A stretch of DNA of 64,000 nucleotides from Stakelama marina (GTDB taxonomy: Bacteria > Pseudomonadota > Alphaproteobacteria > Sphingomonadales > Sphingomonadaceae): contig NZ_JAGRQC010000001.1 of assembly GCF_018122655.1 (NCBI RefSeq), positions 1,116,001 through 1,180,000 on the forward strand. The letters are read 5' to 3'. Position numbers and translations under genes: made by a program. The notes under the pieces were generated by a model. It was not told the origin of the DNA, did no database searches, and saw only the letters and a list, made by a program, of their open reading frames with translations. Shown in pieces: positions 9,295-18,124 of the stretch. Within the stretch, counting starts at the first letter, position 1; every line of letters begins with the position of its first letter.

Positions 9295-10887
9295 TCAGAA
9301 CCGATAGCCGAGCGCGAGCATCGCCTGGGCGAACACATCGTCCGCCGATTGCTGGTCGTACCAGTAAATCCCTACCGATGCGTTCGCGGCGAGCCGGCCG
9401 AACGAACGGTGGTAGGAGGCGTTGGCGCCGCCGGTCCACACGACCGGCGCAGCGATGATGCCGCTGTGATAGCGGCTGACATAGACATTGCCCTCCAGGC
9501 TCGACACCGAATCGAGCGCGCGTGCGGCAAAGGCCTGTGCGTAATAGGCGTCGTCATCGACGCCGTTGACCGTGAACCCCGGCCCGGTATCGGGCGCATA
9601 GAAGCGACGATTGGCATAGCCGGCGCCGACGCCGTAGCGCGTCCGGCCGCGGTTGAACGCGATGATGCCGTTAACGCCGCGCGCACGGTAGTTGGCGGTC
9701 GCGATCGACTGGAAGATGCCGTTGAGGCAGCCCCCGGCCGCATTGCCGACCGTCCCGAATACGCAGCCATTATAGTTGTTGCTGAACGGGTCCTGTGTCG
9801 AGGTGAAGCTGGTCGGCAGCGCCGCCAGCCCGTCGTTCAACTGACGCCCGAAGCTCTGCACATTGTCATAGACGCCGATCTGGATACCCGAACCGGGGCC
9901 GATTTCGTGGCTGAACGAGCCGGTATAGGTCCAGCTGTCGTAGCGCCGGCCAACGCGTGCTTCCAGTTCGGTTCGCGGGCTGGGCCGCCAGATGATGCCG
10001 GCATCCCAGAAGATCGGATTGTCGGTTTCATAGGCGGTACGGCGCGGCGAACCGGGGTCGGTGACGAAACGTCCGTTGCGGTCGAGCACCGGCACGCCAT
10101 TGGCGTCCAGCAGCGGATCGCGCTGGCTGATGCGGATATGCTCGTACCCAGCGCCGGCGACGAGTGCGAGCTGGCGGCTGACCGGCTGAACGATGTCGAT
10201 GCGGAGGAAGCCGCCCTGATAACGCTGGTCGAGCTGGCCGGCATCTTCGCGCTGGCCCGCGCCGCTGAGCGTGATGCCGAAGGGCGCGATGTCACCAGCC
10301 TTGGTCCCGATGCTCGCCATGGCGAGCTGGCTGGTGGCGTCGTCATAATAATCGAGCCGCGGCTGGCCTGCCGGAACGCCGGTAAAGCCGGGCGTCTCCA
10401 CCTTCGTATAGCCGAGGCGATAGAGCGCGGTCAGGCTGGCGACGCCGACATGCGTCGCGACATTGGGGCCGAGATAGCCCGAATAGACCTGCGACGTATT
10501 GGAATTGTCGCCGAAGAAGAACGAATCGATCCCGCGAATGTCGGAACGCGCGCGCGTCGCGATCCCGCCCGCTTCGAACGTCACGTCGCGCGTCACATGA
10601 ACGTTGGCACGCGCCAGTCCGCTATGGACGTCCGAATCGCCGCTGCCGTCCCAGGAGAAGGCGTGTTCGTACTGATAGCTGAGCTGGACCTCTACGCGGC
10701 GAGTCTGGACGCTGGCATCGACGCCAGCACCGATCGTCGAATAGGTCAGCACATCGCCGTTCTGCAGATCGGCGGTCAGAACCTGACTCGCCTCGATATA
10801 CGGCGTGACCTGGCTATGCTGCTGCGCGGACGCTGCGCTCGGGGTGCAGAGCGCGCCGGCGGCAACGAGGATCAGAAGCCGTTTCAT
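9295..10887 (-). CDS. PEP-CTERM system-associated outer membrane beta-barrel protein (TIGR03016 type)
   Basis: A 530-residue predicted outer membrane protein. It has a clean signal peptide (MKRLLILVAAG, cut near SAAS-AQ), alternating amphipathic strands rich in aromatic residues, and a C-terminal phenylalanine (ALGYRF) as expected for BAM-inserted barrels. This family is found only with exosortase A exopolysaccharide clusters and may form the outer pore or a polysaccharide-modifying barrel; the function is inferred from location. It overlaps the CpsD stop by four bases (ATGA), so expression is coupled to the tyrosine kinase. Confidence 0.9.
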   Translation of the reverse strand: MKRLLILVAAGALCTPSAASAQQHSQVTPYIEASQVLTADLQNGDVLTYSTIGAGVDASVQTRRVEVQLSYQYEHAFSWDGSGDSDVHSGLARANVHVTRDVTFEAGGIATRARSDIRGIDSFFFGDNSNTSQVYSGYLGPNVATHVGVASLTALYRLGYTKVETPGFTGVPAGQPRLDYYDDATSQLAMASIGTKAGDIAPFGITLSGAGQREDAGQLDQRYQGGFLRIDIVQPVSRQLALVAGAGYEHIRISQRDPLLDANGVPVLDRNGRFVTDPGSPRRTAYETDNPIFWDAGIIWRPSPRTELEARVGRRYDSWTYTGSFSHEIGPGSGIQIGVYDNVQSFGRQLNDGLAALPTSFTSTQDPFSNNYNGCVFGTVGNAAGGCLNGIFQSIATANYRARGVNGIIAFNRGRTRYGVGAGYANRRFYAPDTGPGFTVNGVDDDAYYAQAFAARALDSVSSLEGNVYVSRYHSGIIAAPVVWTGGANASYHRSFGRLAANASVGIYWYDQQSADDVFAQAMLALGYRF

Positions 10888-12014
10888 GCCGCCTTCTCCT
10901 CACCATAATAGGTGCCGAAGCGCGGCCCGCCGGGAGAAAAGGACACCGAATTGAGCACGAGCTGGATATGCTCGCAGGCCTCGAGCAACTGCACCGTCTC
11001 GCGCAGGTCGGATTCGGTGGTGCTGTCGGCGCGGACGACAAGCATCACCTGCCCGACATGCGAGGCAAGGACCGAGGCCGGCGACGCGGCGAGCGCTGGC
11101 GGCGAATCGAAAATCACGATGCGACGCGAATTGGCGGCGGCCAGGCCATCGAGCATCGTGCGCGCACGCTCGCTCGCGAGCAGCTCGGTATCGGTGCTGC
11201 GCGGCGTGCCGGCGGGAAGCACCGACAGCTGCGGAATATCGGTGCGGACGACGCAGTCCTCGACATCGACCGTGGGGTCGGCGAGCGCGTCGAGCAGACC
11301 CGGACCATCTTTCAGGCCGAGCGCCTTCATCAGTCCGGGCTGAACGAAATCGGCATCGACGAGCAGGATTTCGACGTCCTTTTCGGCAGCCATCGAGATG
11401 GCGAGGTTGATCGCACAGAAGGTCTTGCCGTCATTGGGCCGCGCCGAGCAGACGAGCACCATCCGCGCACCTTCGGGATCGTTCGCCGACACCGCGCGCG
11501 AGGTCGTCAGAAGGTGACGCTTGATCATGCGGAACTCTTCGGCGAGCACGGTGACCGGACCACCGGGGATCAGCATGCCCCTGCGCGCCAGCCGCTTGCG
11601 CGAAACCGCGCCGCCAGCCTGCAACGGCTCGAGAAATTCCTCCTCGGCCGCATCGGGCATGGTATTGGTATGAGGCTCATCACCACCTTGCTTGCGACGG
11701 AACCGCATCGCGATCTTGCCGCGAATGGTGGAAAGAAGCGAAGGCCGATCCTCTTCGGCGGCCGGCTCCATCCACGGTTCGGCCATGTCCGCATCGGCGG
11801 CTTCATCGTCGCGCGCGACGGGCTCGGGCTCGCGGTGGAGCGGCAGAGGCTCGGCCGTCTCGGCGACGAACCGCACTTCTGGTTCTTGCGGCCCCTCGGA
11901 CACCGTCTCGCGCTCGGGCACCGGGCGCAGTGCCGGTTCCAGGCCGAACGGATAGACCTCGGCCGCGCGTTCGAGCAACGAGCCCTTGAACTTGCGTGGT
12001 GTGGCGTCATTCAT
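10884..12014 (-). CDS. XrtA-associated CpsD/CapB-type polysaccharide tyrosine autokinase
   Basis: A 376-residue BY-kinase catalytic subunit. The first ~170 residues are charged and low-complexity. A P-loop domain follows, with Walker A in CSARPNDGKTFCAIN and Walker A' in ILLVDADFVQPG, then FDSPPALAASP as the Walker B-like region. The C-terminus has only a short tyrosine pair (GTYYGEE) rather than a long Tyr cluster. It would pair with the separately encoded Wzz-like protein, phosphorylate itself and control chain length and export. The start at 12014 follows a GGGGATCAAGCG stretch, 13 bases after the Wzz stop; the open frame further upstream lies inside that gene. Confidence 0.9.
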   Translation of the reverse strand: MNDATPRKFKGSLLERAAEVYPFGLEPALRPVPERETVSEGPQEPEVRFVAETAEPLPLHREPEPVARDDEAADADMAEPWMEPAAEEDRPSLLSTIRGKIAMRFRRKQGGDEPHTNTMPDAAEEEFLEPLQAGGAVSRKRLARRGMLIPGGPVTVLAEEFRMIKRHLLTTSRAVSANDPEGARMVLVCSARPNDGKTFCAINLAISMAAEKDVEILLVDADFVQPGLMKALGLKDGPGLLDALADPTVDVEDCVVRTDIPQLSVLPAGTPRSTDTELLASERARTMLDGLAAANSRRIVIFDSPPALAASPASVLASHVGQVMLVVRADSTTESDLRETVQLLEACEHIQLVLNSVSFSPGGPRFGTYYGEEKAA

Positions 12015-12027
12015 CGCTTGATCCCCC

Positions 12028-13551
12028 TCACGCCACCAGGCCGCGCTGGATGAACTCGACACCGAGCAGCGCGACATAGGCAACGCCCAGCGCCGCCAGA
12101 CCGCCATAGAAGATGCGCATCCTGCGGCGCCGAAGCGCGGTCTGCGCCGCTGTCACGACCTCACCGATCGAACCGATCACCGGCATCCCGCTGGCGCGTT
12201 CGAGCTGTGGCACGGTGGCAAAGCGCGTCTGCAACTTGCTGAGGCCGAAGGCGACACCGACACCGCCGGCCAGCCCCATGATAAGCACAGCGGTAAGCAG
12301 CAGCGGCCGGTTGGGCGCGGTCGGCGCGGTCGGCGCGGTCGGCGGGTCGATGACCGAGAATTTCACGGCATCGGTCTGGTCCTGAACCTGCGCCTGCAGT
12401 TTCACCTGCTCGCGGTCGGCAAGCAGCTTGTCATACTGGTCCTTGAGCACCTGATAATTGCGTTCGATGTCCGCCTGTTCGGCGGCGACCGCCGGATCGT
12501 CGTTCATCTTGGTCTGCAACTGCTGCAGATCGGATTCGAGCTGGTTCTTGCGTTGCTGCAGCGATGCGACGGTCGAAGCCTTGTCGGTCTGCATCGACTG
12601 AAGCTGAAGGAACAGCGGATTGGTCGCGCCGCCGGCAACGACATTCGGCTCCTTCTTCGCCGCCGCCTCCGCATCGGCAAGCTGCTGTTTCAGCGCGATC
12701 ACATCGGGATGGCTGTCGGTCCAGCCACGCGCGCGGGCATCGGCAAGCTGCCCCTTGATCGCCGCGACACGGGCATGCGCAGGGCCGGCGGTGGCCGTGC
12801 CGGGGCTGGTGCGCGGCGTCGCCGCCATCTGCGAATTGACCGCATTGAGGCTGCTTTGCGCGGCGGCAAGGTCGGAATTGACCTGCGCCAGCTCGGTGCG
12901 CGCAGCCGATATGCGGTCGTTGAGCGACCCCGTGCCGGGCAACGCTGCCAGATAGCGGTTCCGGAAGTCGGCGCGCTTCGCCTCGGCATCCTGAAGCTGC
13001 TTCTGGCGCTGGGCGAGCTGCTGGTTGAGGAACTGGAGCGACTGGTTGGTTTCGTCGCGGCTGCTGGCGAGATTGTCCTCGACGAAGATGTCGATCAGCT
13101 TCTGAACGATCTGCTGCGACAGCCTGGCGCTTTCGGCATCCGACCCGCCGGCGACCGTCGCCGAAATCTGGAACAGATTATCCTGCTGCGCGGTCAGCTT
13201 TATCATGTTCTGAAGCGACGCGACCTTCGCGGCGACATCGCGGTCGTTGGCGACCGAATTGGCGAGATCGGTACCGCGCACGACCTTTTCGAGATTGACC
13301 GCAGAGGTCAGCGTCTGGCGCACGCGGTCGATCTGCTTCGACTGCTCGACCGAACTCATCCCGCTGGTCTGACCGGGCAGGATGTCGCGCACCTGCACCG
13401 ATACGCGCGCGGTCGAGGTATATTGGTTGGGGATCTGCGACACGACCAGCCAGCCGGCGAGGCACAGTGCCCACGCTACCGCCAGCGCGATCCAGCGGCG
13501 TGACCAGACGGCATGAAGCGCCGCGCGGATTTCGTTGTAGAGCCCGTCCAC
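12028..13551 (-). CDS. XrtA system polysaccharide chain length determinant (Wzz/BexC family)
   Basis: A 507-residue polysaccharide co-polymerase. It has an N-terminal membrane segment around residues 20-40 (WIALAVAWALCLAGWLVV), a long periplasmic region with heavy coiled-coil character (about residues 165-400, rich in Q, A, L, K), and C-terminal hydrophobic segments near residues 430-450 and 480-500. Repeated PTAPTAPTAPN just before the third quarter is a short proline hinge. It sets chain length and contacts the CpsD-type kinase encoded immediately downstream. One base separates it from the export lipoprotein stop. Confidence 0.92.
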   Translation of the reverse strand: MDGLYNEIRAALHAVWSRRWIALAVAWALCLAGWLVVSQIPNQYTSTARVSVQVRDILPGQTSGMSSVEQSKQIDRVRQTLTSAVNLEKVVRGTDLANSVANDRDVAAKVASLQNMIKLTAQQDNLFQISATVAGGSDAESARLSQQIVQKLIDIFVEDNLASSRDETNQSLQFLNQQLAQRQKQLQDAEAKRADFRNRYLAALPGTGSLNDRISAARTELAQVNSDLAAAQSSLNAVNSQMAATPRTSPGTATAGPAHARVAAIKGQLADARARGWTDSHPDVIALKQQLADAEAAAKKEPNVVAGGATNPLFLQLQSMQTDKASTVASLQQRKNQLESDLQQLQTKMNDDPAVAAEQADIERNYQVLKDQYDKLLADREQVKLQAQVQDQTDAVKFSVIDPPTAPTAPTAPNRPLLLTAVLIMGLAGGVGVAFGLSKLQTRFATVPQLERASGMPVIGSIGEVVTAAQTALRRRRMRIFYGGLAALGVAYVALLGVEFIQRGLVA

Positions 13552-13552
13552 G

Positions 13553-14194
13553 TCAGAACATGCTTTCCGGAATGATGATCACATCGCCCGGCGCCAGCCG
13601 GACATTCGCGCTGACATCGCCGTCCTTCAGCAGGCTGTTGAGCCGGATGTGGTATTCCTTCTGCTTGCCGGTGTCGGGATCGAAGCGCACGAGGCGGGCA
13701 CGATTGCCCGCGGCATATTGGTTCAGCCCGCCAACCGCGATCATCGCATCGAGGAGCGTCATGTTCGCGCGGTACGGGATCGATGCCGGCTTTTCGGTCG
13801 CGCCGACGATGCGGATCTGCTGGCTGAACGTGCCGGAGAAATTCTCGACAATGACCGAGACGATGGGATCGTTGATATATTCGCTGAGCGCCAGCTTCAT
13901 GTCGCTGGCCAGCATTTCGGGGGTCTTGCCGACCGCGGGCATGTCGCTGACCAGCGGCGTGGTGATGCGCCCGTCGGGGCGAACCTGTACCTGCGCCGAA
14001 AGTTCGGGATTGCGCCAGACGAAGATGTTGAGCTTGTCGAGCGGGCCGATGATGTAATGCTCGCTGGGCGCCTGGCTTCCGGCGACGAAACTCGCCGGCG
14101 GCAGTTCGGGACGGCTTCCGCCCATACAGCCGGTGAGTAGCAGCGCAGCAGCCACAGGGGCCGCCACCAGCTTACCGAAAGACACCAATCGCAT
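13553..14194 (-). CDS. XrtA system exopolysaccharide export lipoprotein (Wza-like)
   Basis: A 213-residue outer-membrane export protein. The N-terminus is a lipoprotein signal ending LLLTGC, with lipidated Cys23. Next comes the poly-export domain (YIIGPLDKLNIFVW, then VRPDGRITTPLVSD), followed by a SLBB-like domain (VGATEKPASIPYRANMTLLDAM). It would form the outer membrane channel for polysaccharide secretion. It is the first gene of the ten-gene minus-strand operon that ends at the amidotransferase. A good ribosome binding site (GGGGAG) lies about 12 bases upstream, just after a large hairpin (14218-14256). Confidence 0.93.
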   Translation of the reverse strand: MRLVSFGKLVAAPVAAALLLTGCMGGSRPELPPASFVAGSQAPSEHYIIGPLDKLNIFVWRNPELSAQVQVRPDGRITTPLVSDMPAVGKTPEMLASDMKLALSEYINDPIVSVIVENFSGTFSQQIRIVGATEKPASIPYRANMTLLDAMIAVGGLNQYAAGNRARLVRFDPDTGKQKEYHIRLNSLLKDGDVSANVRLAPGDVIIIPESMF

Positions 14195-14217
14195 CGTCGT
14201 CCAACTCCCCGCTCTGG

Positions 14218-14256
14218 CGCGCCGATGCCGGTGACGTCACTCCGGCAAGGCGCGCA
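14218..14256. promoter_or_regulatory. long compound palindrome before the exopolysaccharide operon
   Basis: Nested inverted repeats: GCGCGCC (14218-14224) pairs with GGCGCGC (14250-14256), GCCGG (14228-14232) pairs with CCGGC (14243-14247), and the centre contains the perfect palindrome TGACGTCA. It lies 24 bases upstream of the exporter ATG, just before its ribosome binding site. It could be an operator or a 5'-leader hairpin. No U-tract follows on the minus strand, so it is not a typical terminator. Confidence 0.5.
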
Positions 14257-14282
14257 GGATCGACGATGCTATGGGATGGAGA

Positions 14283-14299
14283 GGTTAAATTAGCGTTAG
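14283..14299 (-). promoter_or_regulatory. possible CtrA-type site (CTAA-N7-TTAACC)
   Basis: On the minus strand the bases read CTAA, seven bases, TTAACC, one mismatch from the alphaproteobacterial CtrA consensus TTAA-N7-TTAAC. It lies about 90 bases upstream of the exporter start, a sensible promoter position, and touches the decarboxylase stop codon. A single short motif; the call is tentative. Confidence 0.25.
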
Positions 14300-15531
14300 G
14301 TCTGCCCGGAATTGGCCAGCAACTCCGCGGGCTTGGGGTGGCCGAGAAAGACCGTGGGACTTGCCGTCAGGCCGTAAGCTCCGGCGAGGAATATCGCGGC
14401 GACGTCACCGACATCCGCCCGCGGCAGCGCGACTCGATCCGCCAGCCGGTCGAGCGGCGTGCAGAGGCAACCGACCACGGACACCGTTTCCTGCGCCTCT
14501 TCCGCCATTTTCGCGGCAATCGCAGCGGGATAGTTGCGGCGAACGACGGTGCCGAAATTGCCGCTGGCGGCAAGCTGGTGATGCAGCCCGCCATCGACGA
14601 CGAGAAAGACCTCGCCCCTGCTCTCCTTCCGGTCGACGATCCGCGTCAGATAGACGCCGCTTTCGCCGACCAGCCAGCGGCCGAGTTCGATAGCGAACTC
14701 GCTGGTGCGCAGAATATCGGGTGCCGCATCGAGCCGCTCGCCGAGGGCCGCGCCGATCCTTTCGACGTCGATCGGCGTGTCGCCGGGAAAATAGGGAATC
14801 CCGAACCCGCCGCCCAGATTGACGAGCGGCGGCGTGCGCCCGGCCGCTTCGGCCAGCCGCGCGGCAAGCGCGACGGTGGCTGCCTGCGTTTCGGCAATCG
14901 CATCGCTGTCGAGCGCCTGCGAACCGGCGAAGATATGAAAGCCGCGCCAATCCGCACCGGCTTCGCACAAGCGCTGGACGAGTGCGGGTACATGCTCGGC
15001 ATCGACGCCGAAGGGCGATGCGCGGCCACCCATCTTCATCCCCGATCCGCGCAGGTCGAAATCGGGATTGACGCGCACCGCCAGACGCGGTGTGACGCCA
15101 AGCCGCTCGCCGATCGCAAGCGCACGGTCGGCCTCGCCCTCCGACTCGAGATTGATGGTCACGCCGGCGGTGATCGCCGCTTCGAGTTCGGCATCGCGCT
15201 TGCCGGGGCCGGCAAAGCTGATCGCACCGGGCTGCTTGCGCTTGAGCGCAAGGTCCATCTCGCCCGCCGACGCGACATCAAGCCCGCCGACCAGCGGCGC
15301 AATCGCCTGAACGAGCGGCGGAAAGGGATTGGCCTTGATCGCATAATGGACGCCGACCCGGCCCGGCAGCGCGTTGAGGAGCCGCGCTATCCGCGCCTCG
15401 ACCACGCTCATGTCGTAGACGAATACGGGCGTGTCGCCGGCGAGATCGAGCCAGTGCGAAAAATCGCGGCCGCCGATCGTCAGCCGCTCGTCGCCGGCAA
15501 ACTCCGGCGGAATTGGTCCCATCGGCTTCAT
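14296..15531 (-). CDS. PLP-dependent decarboxylase, exosortase A system-associated
   Basis: A 411-residue fold-type III PLP enzyme related to diaminopimelate/ornithine decarboxylases. Lys in HYAIKANPFPP is the Schiff-base lysine, HIFAGSQ and NLGGGFGIPYF are the cofactor-phosphate regions, and GCLCTPLDRL near residue 350 carries the active-site cysteine from the partner subunit. In XrtA loci it sits with an acyl-CoA ligase and ACP and probably supplies an amine that is acylated; the substrate is unknown. The ATG at 15531 overlaps the ligase stop (ATGA). The open frame upstream to 16125 is antisense-like noise inside the ligase gene. Confidence 0.92.
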   Translation of the reverse strand: MKPMGPIPPEFAGDERLTIGGRDFSHWLDLAGDTPVFVYDMSVVEARIARLLNALPGRVGVHYAIKANPFPPLVQAIAPLVGGLDVASAGEMDLALKRKQPGAISFAGPGKRDAELEAAITAGVTINLESEGEADRALAIGERLGVTPRLAVRVNPDFDLRGSGMKMGGRASPFGVDAEHVPALVQRLCEAGADWRGFHIFAGSQALDSDAIAETQAATVALAARLAEAAGRTPPLVNLGGGFGIPYFPGDTPIDVERIGAALGERLDAAPDILRTSEFAIELGRWLVGESGVYLTRIVDRKESRGEVFLVVDGGLHHQLAASGNFGTVVRRNYPAAIAAKMAEEAQETVSVVGCLCTPLDRLADRVALPRADVGDVAAIFLAGAYGLTASPTVFLGHPKPAELLANSGQT

Positions 15532-17033
15532 GGCGTCAATTCCCTGCGCAGCGCCGCACGGTCGAGCTTGCCGTTGGGATTGCGCGGCAAGGCGTCGCGC
15601 CAGACATAATAAGCGGGTTGCATGAAGCTCGGCAGATCGCGGCGCAGCCGCTGGCGAAGCGCCACCTCCGCCGCCTGCGGATCGGCGGCGCGCGCGACGA
15701 CCGTGATCGCCTGTCCCAGCCGATCGTCGGGAACGCCGAACGCCGCCGCCTCGGACACCTCGCCACCGACGAGCACCGCGTCCTCGACCTCGGTGGGGCT
15801 GATGCGGTTTCCCGCGCTCTTTATCATTTCGTCGTCGCGCCCGACGAACCGCAACAGGCCATCCTCGCCTTCGATCACCGTGTCCCCCGACCACACCGCC
15901 ATGCCGGAGCTTTTGGCATGGCGCGGCGCGGGACGGAAGCGCTGCGCCGTGCGTTCCGGGTCGCGCCAATAGCCCTGCGCGACGAGCGGACCGGCATGGA
16001 CCAGTTCTCCCGCCTCGCCTGCGTCTGCGCGGCTGCCGTCCGGGCGCAGCACCATGACCTCGGCAAAGGGAACCGCCTTGCCCATCGCATCGGGATGGTC
16101 GTCGATCAGCGCAGGATCGAGCCAAGTCGAACGGAACGCCTCGGTAAGTCCGTACATCGCGTAGAGGTCGGCAGCCGGAAAGCGCTCGCGAAGGCCGCGC
16201 ACCAGCCGCGGCGTCAGCGCACCGCCCGAATTGGTCAGCCGCGTGAGTTTCGCCGCTACCTCCTCAGGCCATTCGCTTTCGAGAATCTGGACCCATAGCG
16301 GAGGCACACCCGCGATCGTCGTCGCATCGTGGCGATCGACCGCCTTCACCACATCGCGCGCGGTCAGATAGTCGAGCGGAACGACGCGCGCGCCCGCTGC
16401 CCAGGTCGAAAAAAGCTGATTCTGACCGTAATCAAAGCTGAGCGGCAGGACCCCGAGCACACGGTCGGCAGGCTGAAGCTTCAGATAATGGGCGACCGAG
16501 ATCGCGCCGAGCCAGAGATTGGCGTGGCTGAGCATCACGCCCTTGGGCCTGCCGGTCGAACCCGACGTGTACAGGATGGCCGCCAGCGTATCGGACCCAG
16601 CGTTCGACGGCGGCATGGCGTCAGTCGCCTCGAGCTCGGTTTCGAGCACTGCGCGGCATTCACGCGGCACATCATCGGATTCGAGCGATTGCAGGCGGGC
16701 CTGCTGCGACACGAGCAACTCCGCGCCGCTATCGGCGAGGATGTATGCGACCTGCGCGCGCTTCAGCACGGGATTGATGGGCACATGGACCAAACCGGCG
16801 CGCGGTGCCGCTAGCGGCAACAGGCAGGCTGTCCGTGTTTTCGGAAGCCAGCTCGCAACACGCGCGCCCTCGCCCAGCCCCAGCCGGTCCAGTGCAGCGG
16901 CAAGTCGCCCGACCGCCGCTTCCAGGCCGGCATAGTCGAGCTGACCGTGCCTGTCCTCGAGCGCAACCGCGCCCGCGGCGCCGCGCGACGGCAGGCTGTC
17001 GATGGGATATGGCGTCGGATCGGGCGCAATCAT
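15528..17033 (-). CDS. acyl-CoA ligase (AMP-forming), exosortase A system-associated
   Basis: A 501-residue ANL-superfamily adenylating enzyme. The P-loop is ILYTSGSTGRPKGVMLSH, A5 is YAMYGLTEAF, A7 is SGDTVIEGEDG followed by FVGRDDEMIKSAGNRIS (A8), and the C-terminal catalytic lysine lies in NPNGKLDR. It activates a carboxylate as acyl-AMP and passes it to CoA or, more likely here, to the ACP encoded divergently 123 bases away. The start MIAPDPTPYP at 17033 is chosen because the longer frame to 17135 runs into the promoter region of the divergent operon. It is translationally coupled to the decarboxylase. Confidence 0.92.
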   Translation of the reverse strand: MIAPDPTPYPIDSLPSRGAAGAVALEDRHGQLDYAGLEAAVGRLAAALDRLGLGEGARVASWLPKTRTACLLPLAAPRAGLVHVPINPVLKRAQVAYILADSGAELLVSQQARLQSLESDDVPRECRAVLETELEATDAMPPSNAGSDTLAAILYTSGSTGRPKGVMLSHANLWLGAISVAHYLKLQPADRVLGVLPLSFDYGQNQLFSTWAAGARVVPLDYLTARDVVKAVDRHDATTIAGVPPLWVQILESEWPEEVAAKLTRLTNSGGALTPRLVRGLRERFPAADLYAMYGLTEAFRSTWLDPALIDDHPDAMGKAVPFAEVMVLRPDGSRADAGEAGELVHAGPLVAQGYWRDPERTAQRFRPAPRHAKSSGMAVWSGDTVIEGEDGLLRFVGRDDEMIKSAGNRISPTEVEDAVLVGGEVSEAAAFGVPDDRLGQAITVVARAADPQAAEVALRQRLRRDLPSFMQPAYYVWRDALPRNPNGKLDRAALRRELTP

Positions 17034-17156
17034 GCGCGCCTTGATAGCCGTCCCACAGCGGCTCACAAGTCCGCGTGCGACGGCACTGCTCTTGGCAGCA
17101 CAGCCGCCCGGCTGTAACGCGTCGCGCATTGGCAATGGTCGCGACAGGGGAAGGCT

Positions 17157-17429
17157 TTGCGTCCGGAAGGCACGATCGAGGTAGAAGAGACGCTTCGCGC
17201 GACGCTGCGCGACGTGCTGGGGCTGTCGCCCGAGCGGGTGGCCGCGTTCGACGCGGCGACACCGCTGTTCGGCGCGCTTCCGGAACTCGATTCGATGGCG
17301 GTCGCCGGGCTGCTGACCGAACTCGAGGACCGCCTCGGCATCCTGATCGAGGATGACGATATCGACGGCGAGACGCTGGAGACCTTCGGCGCGCTCACCC
17401 GCTTCGCCACGGACAAGGCGTTACAGTGA
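17157..17429 (+). CDS. acyl carrier protein, exosortase-associated
   Basis: A 90-residue acyl carrier protein. It starts with TTG, supported by a strong AGGGGAAGG ribosome binding site five bases upstream. The four-helix ACP pattern is clear, and the phosphopantetheine serine is Ser46 in ELDSMAV. It is acidic throughout, as usual. Its partner is most likely the divergently encoded AMP ligase, making a dedicated acyl-loading module beside the exopolysaccharide genes. The last codons overlap the start of the next hydrolase (GTGA), so three genes form one plus-strand operon. Confidence 0.9.
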   Translation: MRPEGTIEVEETLRATLRDVLGLSPERVAAFDAATPLFGALPELDSMAVAGLLTELEDRLGILIEDDDIDGETLETFGALTRFATDKALQ

Positions 17430-18124
17430 TCGACCATTACGACTGGCCCGGCGGGCGCGAGGCGATGTTGCGCTTCGGACCTGCCGACGGCCCGGTCGTC
17501 GTCATGCTCCTCCCGCTGTTCGAGGAAGCCAACCGGACGAGATGTTTCGCGGTCACGCTGCTCCGCTTGCTGGCGGCGCGAGGAATCGGCGGCATGCTTC
17601 CCGATCTGCCCGGTCAGGGCGAGAGCGAAATTTCGGTTGAAGATACGTCGCTATCGTTCTGGAACGATGCAGTTTCGTCAGCTTGCGAAGCCGCCGGACA
17701 AGATCGTTATCTTGCCACGGTCCGATCCGGCGCGCTGCTGGATGGAGAGCCAGTCGCAAAGGGGTGCTGGCGCTTTGCACCGCAGCAGGGCGATCAGTTG
17801 CTTCACGAACTCGGCCGCACCGCCCGGGTCGCCGCGGCGGAGGGCGGTCAGCCGATCGATCTGAACGACATCGACCTGCCCGGTCCGCCAATGGAGATTG
17901 CGGGCAACCGGCTGCCGCGCGCGATGCTGCGCGATATTCGGCTGGCGCGCATCGGCGGGCCGGCGCCGACGCGCACGGTTCGGCTGGCGAGCGATCCACA
18001 GCCCGCGGACCGCCATGTCGAGGGCACCCCGCTCTGGCGCCGCGCTGAACCGGATAATGATGCGGCACTGGCAGCGCTGCTCGCGACCGATCTCGCGGAC
18101 TGGGTGCAGTCATGCGAAGGCTGA
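17426..18124 (+). CDS. exosortase A system-associated hydrolase 2-like protein
   Basis: A 232-residue alpha/beta-hydrolase-fold protein matching the 'hydrolase 2' member of XrtA loci: LLPLFEEANRTR near residue 30 and LPDLPGQGES near residue 63. At the place where a nucleophile elbow is expected, it reads TVRSGALL, with no GxSxG, so classical serine hydrolysis is doubtful. It may be a binding or transferase-type relative. It starts with GTG in a 4-base overlap with the ACP gene and overlaps hydrolase 1 by 13 bases, which argues that the two hydrolases act together. Confidence 0.85.
   Translation: MIDHYDWPGGREAMLRFGPADGPVVVMLLPLFEEANRTRCFAVTLLRLLAARGIGGMLPDLPGQGESEISVEDTSLSFWNDAVSSACEAAGQDRYLATVRSGALLDGEPVAKGCWRFAPQQGDQLLHELGRTARVAAAEGGQPIDLNDIDLPGPPMEIAGNRLPRAMLRDIRLARIGGPAPTRTVRLASDPQPADRHVEGTPLWRRAEPDNDAALAALLATDLADWVQSCEG

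Noticed and set aside
9277..10908. Plus-strand frame opposite the outer membrane barrel gene
   Set aside because: Composition is Arg/Asp/Ile biased as in antisense shadows; the minus-strand barrel has a signal peptide and operon overlaps.
12553..13503. Plus-strand frame opposite the chain-length determinant
   Set aside because: Arg/Gly-rich shadow of a coiled-coil gene; no conserved features.
1672..17033. A PEP-CTERM substrate protein in the exosortase locus
   Set aside because: No protein here ends with a PEP motif followed by a transmembrane helix and basic cluster; substrates are probably elsewhere.
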